Shown piece after piece: positions 55,091 to 64,000 of a stretch of 64,000 nt of DNA. How positions within the stretch are numbered: position 1 is the stretch's first letter; every line of letters begins with the position of its first letter. Source of the stretch: Melieria omissa (Eukaryota; Arthropoda; Insecta; Diptera; Ulidiidae). A program made the position numbers and the translations under genes. The notes under the pieces are model-generated. The model saw nothing but the letters and a program-made list of their open reading frames with translations, had not been told where the DNA came from and did no database searches. The stretch is from the NCBI GenBank assembly GCA_963971225.1, contig OZ020268.1:108592830-108656829 (forward strand), in the 5' to 3' direction.

Positions 55091-58000
55091 GGACGGAAGA
55101 TGAAGGAAGGATAAGTAATCAAGTAGGAATAATAATAGAAAATAAATAATATTAAAAAAAATGAATAATAATATAAAATAAATTCAACATAACAGAGTTT
55201 GGATATACGTTTTAGTGTGAAGATATAGTTGAGATTGCATTAGGAAGAAAACACATTTTTCATAATTTATTAAGTCAAACATTTCCAACAGTAAATCCAT
55301 GGATATGAATTTAAGCGAATATTTTTCCATTTTCGTTGAGCCTTATTGTTAAAATCCTTTTTATGAAATTCCATACACAAACAGAAAGAAATTTTCAACT
55401 TCCTTTCAACACAACAACTTAAAAAAAAGAGTAAGCATACAAGTAGAAAAAGTGCCACCGTTCGGCTTAACAAAATGTCAAACAGACGCAATCAACCATT
55501 TTATTTTAATGCGTTCCTAAAAGCCAACATCTCTCGTCCCCTGCTGCGTCAGTATCGGAAACATTTCATGCAATAAACATTTTAAACATTTCAAGTAGAT
55601 GTTTATCGTTGTTGTTGTTGTTGCCACTGCTGACGTTTTTTCCATCTAAATGTGAATGCGATTTGTGTTAAGTAAAAGCGAACGACGCCTGGCATATGGA
55701 GACAAAATGAAGCGTGAAATAAAGATAACGAATTGACAACAAGCAAACGCTGCCATTTGAACGAGGTCCGTGTGAGTGCGCACAGCCTACACCACACTCA
55801 CACATACACACACAAGTGGGGATGCTGTACTTGCGCTCGCATTCATCAAAAGGTTACACGAGGCATTTGACAATTTACATACAGCCGAAATTTATCTGCA
55901 TGATGACGCGTAACATTAGAAAATTACACAATAACTGCTTGCGCTCAGAATCACAAAGCCGAGAAAGCAGCGACACGAAACGTAAAGGCGTTAATGCAGC
56001 TAACAGTGGCAGTGGCAGGTGAAGGTGTGAGTGAGAGTGAGGGTGCGACGGGAGCAGTGCGCGGAAAGCATTCAAGCAGTGTGTATTCATGTGTGCGTCT
56101 GTGTGTTTATGTGAGGTAAGGAAATGTAGACATCAGTGGATCGCTGAAGCGGAAAAAAAGAAGCGCACCGGAAATGGTTTTTGAGTGGCATCAGTGTGGC
56201 AGTGTTTGCTGGGGACAAGTGTTAAATGATGAGGAAAAAAGTGCGGTGACAGCAGTTAATGTGTTTGTGTGCGCAACACGCAAATGTCACATGCGAAAAG
56301 CAACTCAAATCCCAAACAATAGAAGCCACAATGCGAAATACACTCTAAAACCAAAAACCGAAAAACTAAAAGCGAAAAGCTGCAACTGCAGCTAAGCAAT
56401 GGAATATGCACTCGCTGTGGTGTAGACAACATTGGAAATGTATTTGAGAGGCATTTGGGCTGAAAGTAACTCATACGCCGTGCTGATCAGTGTCACCCGG
56501 ATAGCGGGTATCATTATTCTTGCCCGCAAACCACTGCAAGTCGTTTGCCCCAAAAATACCAGGCCAAATGATGTGACTGCGGTTGACGGCACCCACACCG
56601 TGGCCGCGCGACCGCTGCAGCACGCTGCGCTGTTCAAACAAGTGTTTGCCATTAAACTTTGCCAAACCGCACTGGTAATTAAGTAGAGATGCCAACGAAC
56701 AGCGTTTAATCATTTCGCACATCGAACACCGCCGCTCCCCGCAGCCGAGGCGCCACACCAACAATTTCCGCACAGCAGCATAAGCAGCGGCAGCAGCGCG
56801 CCAGTGATTATTTGTGACCCTGTCGTCTGGAAGAAATCCGTTCGTGGCACTGCATAGCAGCCACTGTGGTTGAAGTACCAAATTTACACGCACAGTGCAT
56901 GCAGTGAGAGGAGGCAGCGGCTGCCGGCAACCGACATAACAAGCAGTACGAGCGAGCGTTGATCGTGGCACTGTGGGCGGCGTGCTGCTGCTGTTTGGCG
57001 CTGGTGCTGCATGCCTTAAACGAGAAACCACAAGTAATCCCGTCATGTCACTTTACTGTTCGTCTCACTGTGCGTTGCTGTGGCTTGAGCGCAGTCGCTG
57101 CACAAAAGTGTGCGCATGTGTATGTGTGTGAATGTCGAGCAGCGCATTACATATGAAAAATGATTGTCGTTTGCACAATTACCAAAAACCTTCCAAAAAA
57201 ACCAGTCAACCAAACAACACAAAAAAGTCAAAAGAGAAAAGGGCAGAAATCTTTACGTAAGCGCGCGTGTGTGTGTGTGTGTGCGTTCAGCACTGAAAAT
57301 CACAACGCTGACGAGTGCGTGAGTGTGGCAAAGCGTTGCCGAAAGAATCTTTACACATCGTTTGCCTTGCACATTTATTAAAAGCAACAACAAAAATCAA
57401 CGCTATGACATGAGCAAGTGCATGTGTGCGTGTGTGTATGTGTGTGTGTGAAGACTCATTTCACTGGCTACATGCCGTTCTTTAATGGCTTCTGAAACCA
57501 CTTTACACACTTGAGCCACGAGTGCGCACAACGTAAACTAAAGCGACCAAGTTGGAGAAGAAATCGGCGCTGCGATTCATTTGATCATTTGCATAGCAAA
57601 CATTTTGGTAGGGGGTGTGGCATGATTTGCATTATGGCAAGTTACTTTTTGTTTTGTGCTGTTCACATTATTAGCTCTGCTGTACTTGGCTGACATGAAA
57701 ATAAATTATAAATTTACGCTGGTGCTAAAATAATGTTGGTGGCGTACGTGGCGTATGAGTAACATGCAAACTCTTCGGTTGTTAAGCAAAGTGCGCAGCA
57801 CTCTCAATGGGAAAAAATCTTTATAGCTTGAAGGAATTTGACAGAGCTTGTTTGCAAATTAAAAAAAGCTAACTAACCAACTAGGAAGAGAAAACAATTT
57901 CTTTGACTACTGAAGTGCACAGAACAAAATGCGTTAATCAAACAAATAAATTTATATTTTTAATTAACGTAATTACTAAATCAACTCAAAATTAAGAATA

Positions 58001-60397
58001 TTTAGTGCCAGTTTAAAATAAAAAGAAATGTATCATTCTTTGGACTTGTGAGCAATAAAGTGTTGTTCGATTTAGAAATCCTTGGTTTAAGGTCCAATGA
58101 AAAGGTCACCTCTGGATGAGATACCGATTTATTGATATCGAAATTCCCTTTTAGTCTTCTAAAATCTACATTTTTCTATATATTTTTTTAATTGGCTAGT
58201 CCGATACTATTTGTGTACTATTTGTACTATTTGTATTATTTTGATCTTAGAATGTTGCAATATTTTAATGATAAAGAATTGGTTTTCGCCTTCCTAGACT
58301 TCCCTCAATCCCATCAACCACTTGTTACAAAAAATATATCTGTCTCCAGAGCGCGATTACAAAACCAAAGCCTAGCTATTCTTTAGCAATTTTACTCACA
58401 GTTGTTTGAGATTTCACGCTAAAATCTGCTGCTGCCAAAAGAAACTGATTTTTCCCATTTTTTGGGGTTCACTAAGCTGAAGATTGAAAGCTATACTGTT
58501 TTTCTATTACAAATATTTGGGGTTTCTGGGTTTTAAATAAAAAACCAAAGCTGGCTTCTTAGTACAACGTTTCAGCTGAGCCACTGCGAACATAAAAACT
58601 TTACTTAATACTTAATATTGACTTAAGAATGACAGATTCTTCAATCTTTGCTTGTTTTTTCATCAACCATCGTCTTCATCACATTTTGATTTCTTTGCAG
58701 AACTTTCTACTGCTTTCTTTAACCACATTCTCCACAGTTAGTCACATAATTGAGCAACTATGTAGTTGTGCTCTTACTGTCCCTTTGATATTTCTTTCAA
58801 CTTTTCTGTTTTTCTGCAGTCTTTGTTCTTCATCGTAAACTTCTTCACCATCTGCTCCCCTCAAGCACTTTCTCTTCTCCATCTTTTTCCCATTTACTTC
58901 CTTGACGCTAATCAATTTTATGGCCATCGTAAAACCAAAAACTTTTGCAATATTACTCTCAACAATGCAATTTCTCGCCATATTTATTTTACAATACGTA
59001 ATGCAGTCAGCCATGGCGTATGCGCAACTTTTAATTTACAACTCAATTTCAAGCAAAGTGCAGACTACTTAAAACACATCTCTAACTAACCATGAACTGA
59101 CCGCACAAACCACAAACCAACACATATATATATAATGAATGTCTGTATATACGTATAGCACCAAAACAATTACAAGCACGCAGGCCGCTAAGACTTTTAA
59201 TCAGATAAAACCGACTTTCATTACGCAGCTTATCAATGAAGTAATAAAAACCGCAATCTGAAAATCGTCGACAAAGGTCGCACCACACTAAACGCAAAAT
59301 AAAAAATCGCCCCAGAAAAAAATTAACAAAAAACTTACAAAAATCTCCACCTCCATTCCGCTACACCGTCTCGCGCGACCCTGACGAAAATTTGTACAAC
59401 AACTTATCGGCGGCGCGGAATTTTTCTCATTTTCCGCAGCTACTTAATTTCAAGCTTCATTTTCTCTGCGCTATCGCAGTCATTACACCGAAAATTACTC
59501 GCCGCTGTCCGGCGCCACCGAGTCAACAATGAGTGCCGCCAATGAACTCCGTCGCCGCCGTCGATGCTGTCAAGTGGCGCGCAAAGACAATGACGGCGTG
59601 CGGGTCGCGCAGCGCCAGCAATCGCAGCAAATGTAATGAGTTTCCTTTTTCCTGTGCAATTGTATCGTTAAGATGCTCGCCGGCCGCCTTCATTTCATTT
59701 CTCGATTGTTTTGCACTTACTTTCTTTTTGCTTTCCGCCTGCCTTCGTCGTGGCTTCAATGTGTCCCAAAAAACAAAAAAAGCATGAAACGCAATGAAGA
59801 GCAGCAAAATATTGACGCAAAAACAACAACAAATGCTATGCTTAAAACTTCGAATTGAATAATAAGAAGACACGTTGCAGTGTCCTGGCTGGCAAAAGGA
59901 AAATTTATCAAAGCGCTCTCGTGGCTCGTAGAGGAATTGTCCGACGGAAGCGTTGCCATTTCCGTTATGCATAAGCAGTACGCGACCATAAAAGCAGCAC
60001 GAGTGGCCGGATTATGCGGCAACAGCAGCGCGTGGCAGGAGGAAGCAATCAAGCGTCGTTCGATCTTGCGCGCCACACTTTTCAATATAATAAATGAAAG
60101 CCGACCATTCAGGCAAACACAGCAACCACTCTCTGCGCCTCGACCACATTCTATTTTGGTTATATTTTTTTCGGAATGTTTTTCGCCTTCTTTAAATTAG
60201 TTGGTTTTTCTTTGCATTGCCAGAGCAACAGCAATAAAGGCGCAGCGCAAACAACAACATGATTGATACTCGCTTTTGTATAACTGCGGCCATTTGGCCA
60301 TGTTTCTTAGGCGTTCGCGCTCTGCCAGATGCGCAGCTCATCCACTTCGCTACAGAGTGACCAGCTGTAGCGACTCTTGTACGCATTCTGGGCGCGA
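55091..60397. other. Non-coding DNA, GC-richer than average
   Basis: No gene recognised in 5.3 kb. It contains (GT)n at about 57268-57286 and 57425-57450 and GTTGTTG at 55608. Frames of up to 191 codons (57046-56471 minus) have no domain. Two GCGTATGAGT sites lie at 56469-56478 (minus) and 57751-57760 (plus). Confidence 0.4.
57750..57766 (+). promoter_or_regulatory. Recurring GGCGTATGAGTAACATG-type motif
   Basis: The core GCGTATGAGT occurs at 33576, 39140, 42750 and 57751 on plus and at 56469-56478 on minus. This fullest form matches 9082-9098 (GGCGTATACGTAACATG) at 15 of 17 bases. A regulatory role is only a guess from the recurrence. Confidence 0.25.
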
Positions 60398-60600
60398 ATG
60401 GGCAATCTTGCTTCGGCGAAAAGGGTGTTCGACACTGTAGTTGAAGATCGACGGAGAAGAGGAAGACTGTGTCTCCGGGGAAGGACCAAGTGGAAGAGAC
60501 CCTATCACTTCTCTATGTGACCCACTGAAGAAGGCGCAAAGCAGAAACGTCTAGGGAGAACGTTCTTAGGGAAAATTACGGCCAATTCAGTGAGTAAATA
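60398..60600 (+). pseudogene. RTE retrotransposon 3' end scrap
   Basis: The DNA follows 34115-34340 of the RTE copy: GCGAA-AAGGTGTTCGA, GATCGACGG-GAAGAGG, TGTCTCCGG-GGAAGGACCAAGT, GCGCAAAGCAGA and GGCCA-TTCAGTGAGTAAAT. In protein this is the FDAMVGGRRRRGRPCLRWKD segment to the stop, with indels. The tail near 60595 resembles the RTE TAAG-type terminus. Confidence 0.75.
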
Positions 60601-60663
60601 TGCCATGTGCGATTCATTTAGCACCAGGTCCCACTTAAGTTAATAAAGAATGGAGGAAAATGA

Positions 60664-61045
60664 AAATAAAATAACATAAAATAAAATAAAATAAAATAAA
60701 ATAAAATAAAATAAAATAAAATAAAATAAAATAAAATAACAAAAATCAGTAATATTGTCAACAACGTCAATTGTTCGTTCGTTTTTAAGTATTGAAAGTT
60801 AAATTGTATATATGCTTAAGAAAATACCATGTACCTGCAATAGTTTTATGTATCTTGTTGTTATACAACCGATATGTAATATTTAACCCTTAAGGAGTTC
60901 AATAAATCGTGGAAATAAAATAAAATAAAATAAAATAAAATAAAATAAAATAAAATAAAATAAAACCAAATCAAATCAAATCAAATCAAATCGAATCAAA
61001 TCAAATAAAAAAGAATAAAACAAAATAAAATAAAATGAAATAATT
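60664..61045. repeat. (AAAAT)n and (AAATC)n pentanucleotide arrays
   Basis: Two (AAAAT)n arrays (about 60664-60739 and 60914-60964) are separated by 170 bp of AT-rich DNA. The second passes directly into (AAATC)n at about 60965-61005 and then decayed AAAAT units to 61045. Confidence 0.92.
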
Positions 61046-61424
61046 TAAAACTTGGATCCCAGAATTTTAGAAAATATACTAAAATTTCTCTAAATTTGTT
61101 TATTTTTTTTTTAAACATGGTCACTTGGATCGTGCGACATGTGGCGCACCGCTTTTATTAGTAACAACAACAACTGCGCACCGTCCAAGTGCTTCAATTT
61201 TCATTTCTAGCTCATCACCGCTACCCGCTCGGCTTCACAGACATTGTTTGTAAAAAAAATAAAAATACATTCGAAATCAAATAAAGTAAAGTAACGAATG
61301 TTATAAAAGGCAACGTTGCATGGATTAGCAGCGGAAATGGTTGTGGCGCATGGCCAGTTGCCCTTCGTTGCACTTGAATTGCGAAGGAAAATTTCGATTT
61401 TTCATTTCATTTTTTTCCACCCTA

Positions 61425-61560
61425 ACGGTGCTTTTCGTTTTTTTTTTCAATATTAACGCAATAAATGCAAATGAGTTTTCGAACCCTCCCCCTCGCCCCG
61501 CCACCGGTCTGTAACCACTGATCCAAGCAGCTGAAAAGTCTTTGTTGTCGCTTTTAGCCA
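61425..61560 (-). mobile_element. Possible SINE family A head, diverged
   Basis: Forward GCTTTTCGTTTTTTTTTTC followed by AATATTAACGCAA resembles the junction of the SINE at 45184-45478 (GCTTTCC...TTTCAGTGTTAACGCAA). GTTTTCGAACCCTC, in the position of the reversed B-box, follows. The A-box region is unclear. Confidence 0.4.
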
Positions 61561-63399
61561 TTTCCATAATTTCGCTGCACCAATGCCGACCGTAAATTAT
61601 GCAACTTTAACTGATTTAATTTGCTTTTATTGTTGCGCTGCTCGATCTTCATTTGGTTTCTTCAGTGATTTAACCTTTTGGCGACATTTGATTTTCATAA
61701 TTTTGCACAATAAAACACGCACACAGACACACAGCACAAAAAAATATTTGCTTTCATTGCACATTGGGTCTTGTGTGTCATTGTGTAAAGCTTCAAGCAT
61801 AAATTTTGCATATACGTAAATAAATAAATCCTATGTCGAATGCTATTTATATGCAAAATCAGGCAGCATTAAAGATGGGTTTGTGTAATCTTTCGAATAT
61901 TTAACAAAACGAAAAGAAAATCATACAATATGCGCACTTTTTCATAAGCAAACGACAGAGATTTCTTGCAAACGACAGAGATTTTTCGTATTCACTTATT
62001 TCAGTTTATGTACTGAATGCTCTTAGCTGCATTGTGTATACACTCAACCACGCACATTAATACGCACTATCAAGTTGCATAGATCATCCTTGCAAGAAAC
62101 TGAATTTTAAATCAAATTTTTTGTTTTTTCCATTGAATGTTCTTAACTGCTATCAATTAAAGCCTCTTCAAACCTGTCCAACATTTACTAAGTGGTGTCA
62201 TAATGATGCGAATACAATGACTTGGTTGTGTTTCAAAGAAATTCGCATTATTCTTTGGTCATGATGAAAATTTTGTTTTTCATTGTATCTGACATTGACA
62301 TGAAATATTTTTGGTTTTCCCCCCCAAATTTTTCCCCATTAGAATTTAATTAACTTTATATATTTAAGTATCGTTACAGTCTTCTTTCTGTAAAAAAGCT
62401 ATCATAACTTTGACTTTAACAAAATTACCATAAAAAGTTTAGCACCATTCAAATTGATGAAACATGCTGAAAAGCGAATATAATTATAAATAAATGATAA
62501 TAAATAAATAAATAAATAAAATACCTAGGCGACCAGTTAGAAGATGTTTTGTTAAAAAAATACGGAATCACACTTTGTTAACTTTAACCTTAGAACCGTC
62601 CTGGGAGACTGGGCTCCCAGTTTAGTTTGCTAAACTTCATTGACCCAATAGTTTTATATATTAGTATATCTTTCTTAATATGTGATTGAACCAAATGGAT
62701 CAGCACTATTTTGTGGCCTCGGAAACGTACAACTTTCCAGCATCTATTCTATCTATAAGATTAAAAGACGTTTGCATTCTTACTGCCGTTGCGTGAATGC
62801 AATGCAAAAAGAGGTAATTTCAAACGGCAACGGCACTGGACAAGAATTGATTTTACGTTCAGATAAGTAAAATCATTGCAGAACCTGTTGACAAAATTTC
62901 ATGTCTCGTTGTGTCTTTTCTTGGTCAAGATTGCCACCAGAAAATGGAATATCAGGTTGCTTGATCTGCGACAAGAATTTCACTAAATTATCGTACAGTG
63001 AAGGTAGAAACCAGCGCTGTGTGAAAGCAAGACTCAGGCACAATTGTTTCATTCGAGATTGGATTTTTGGCTGAAGCATTGGCGCATACAGGGAGTGGTT
63101 TTGAGGGTTCAAACATCCCGAAATACAATAATTGCTGGTTCAAAACATGGTTTCAAATGGAATTGGGTTCAGAATTTGTACGCAAAGCGAACCAAAATGA
63201 AATCCTGTGTGCGCCACGTTTCTCAAAACTCTTATCGACTTTAGGTGAGATGTTTAACCAGGCCGAACTAGGAATCGAAACTAGAGACTCAGGTATGAAA
63301 AGCCAAAGGCCTCAATGATGCTCATGTGTGGGCCTCATGAATTGTGTTCTTTGATTAGTGCAATCAATTGGTGGAGATGTTGGATGCCAAACTTCATTT
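61561..63399. other. Non-coding DNA with an unassigned minus-strand frame
   Basis: It contains a (TAAA)n run at about 62484-62521. A minus-strand frame (63112-62873) reads KQLCLSLAFTQRWFLPSLYD, then FLSQIKQPDIPFSGGN. It looks less random than its neighbours, but I recognise no family, and it has no clear promoter or partner exon. Confidence 0.3.
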
Positions 63400-63480
63400 A
63401 GCAATGGCAAAGCCTTCATGTGTGAAAAGAAAACTGTGAATTACCACCCATGGTTTGGATTTGCCTTCGCGCATAATTTC
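63400..63480 (+). mobile_element. SINE family B-like body scrap
   Basis: CAATGGCAAAGCCTTCATGT, then GTGAA-AG-AAAACT...ATTACCA, follows the body of the SINE at 37201-37520 (CAATGGCAAAACCTCCAAGT, then GTGAACGAAAAAACTACCAATCACC). No head with clear A and B boxes precedes it. Confidence 0.4.
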
Positions 63481-63569
63481 GAAATTTTTTGTGGTATCAG
63501 AACGAACCACATATAACTCTAAGAGTCTTTCTCATAAAGAGGCAACCACCATAGCCTACCTGGGCATCC

Positions 63570-64000
63570 AACTTGCACTTCCTACCCAGAAAATGTAAAC
63601 CGCACTTTCATAATGTAAAGCCAGATGTAAGCTCATAAATACACAAACTATATTGCAGCAAACATGCACACACACGCACACACATGCAGTCACCCACATA
63701 TACAACAAGTATGAGGTATGAGTATGAGGTATAATCATTTGGTTAAACTTTTGCCCAAACATTTCAATTGATGAACCAAATTTGTGATGATGATTATTTA
63801 TTTCGGTGCAGAGTGCAGGAAAAATGTGTTGTTATTATTTTTATAAAGCCTTGTTGACTTTTAAGTGTACCCTGTAAATTATTCTGATGAACCCAAATGA
63901 TCTCTTAAATCAAAATGACTGCTTCAGTGGATCGAATCGATTCACTATAAATAGAAACAGATATTTTGTTTTTCTTTATTTTTTTGTTGGTTCTCTCATT
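63570..64000. other. Non-coding DNA
   Basis: No gene recognised. It holds CACACACGCACACACATGCA near 63668 and a duplicated GTATGAG word near 63710. Confidence 0.4.

Noticed and set aside
54050..55103. Two very long open frames (Tyr-Asp and Met-Thr repeats)
   Set aside because: They exist only because a GACTAT repeat has no stop in those frames; there is no flanking coding sequence or domain.
56471..57046. 191-codon minus-strand frame
   Set aside because: No recognisable domain, and plus-strand frames overlap it; composition is explained by the GC-rich block.
62580..62630. TTAACCTTAGAACCGTCC, then a GGGAGACTGGGCTCCC palindrome, as a piggyBac-like terminus
   Set aside because: Resembles a TTAA-preceded end, but I found no matching inverted end or second TTAA.
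1..64000. CRISPR arrays, operons, bacterial promoters or ribosome-binding sites
   Set aside because: The DNA is clearly eukaryotic; direct repeats seen are microsatellites, minisatellites or TE parts with no regular spacers.

Overview
This 64-kb window is AT-rich eukaryotic DNA from an insect, most likely a higher (cyclorrhaphan) fly. The clues are mariner, hAT, piggyBac-like, Helitron and copia-like remains, tRNA-headed SINEs, abundant CA/GT and CAA/TTG microsatellites, and very long stretches without coding exons. I recognised no host protein exon and no genuine tRNA, rRNA or other ncRNA gene. It reads as intergenic DNA or the inside of one or more giant introns. Almost every open frame is incidental or belongs to a transposable element (TE), and the annotation is mainly a map of TE insertions and repeats.

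Layout. 0-5 kb: two tail-to-tail non-LTR retrotransposon 3' ends, mariner scraps, a Tc1/mariner relic and a second type of LINE relic. 5-13.8 kb: mostly unassigned non-coding DNA with a possible TATA+Inr promoter (6.9 kb) and a piggyBac-like copy between diverged direct repeats (10.3-11.0 kb). 13.85-16.4 kb: an old mariner on the minus strand split by a young irritans-type mariner with an intact 349-residue transposase and perfect 27-bp inverted repeats. 17.4-21.5 kb: an RTE scrap, the 5' end of a copia-like element (primer-binding site and start of gag), a TTAA-flanked element carrying a SINE, a 5'-truncated SINE with a 15-bp target duplication, and a hAT element with an 8-bp duplication. 24.5-26.8 kb: short tandem repeats and a pogo-like MITE that contains another TTAA-flanked MITE. 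28.1-29.4 kb: a dead mariner. 31.1-34.3 kb: a Helitron end and an RTE retrotransposon. The RTE is split by a piggyBac-like element that is itself split by a foldback-like element with long inverted arms. 36.6-37.6 kb: a diverged tandem array interrupted by a tRNA-derived SINE. 44-49.5 kb: a MITE candidate, a SINE and a Helitron with internal repeats. 51.4-52.7 kb: a second long-inverted-repeat element next to an internally deleted mariner. 54.1-55.1 kb: about 162 copies of a hexanucleotide. 60.4-61.6 kb: an RTE 3' scrap, pentanucleotide arrays and a possible SINE head.

The elements do not form a pathway, but their nesting gives a relative insertion order. Several boundaries can be called to the base because target duplications are intact (TA, TTA, TTAA, 8 bp, 12 bp, 15 bp). 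Between TE islands, GC-richer blocks with CAGCAACA-like composition (about 2.4-2.9, 6.4-6.9, 22.5-24.4, 38.5-40, 41.8-44, 50.2-51.1, 53-53.7 and 55.6-60.4 kb) resemble regulatory or intronic DNA of flies. A 10-mer, GCGTATGAGT, recurs five times in the window.
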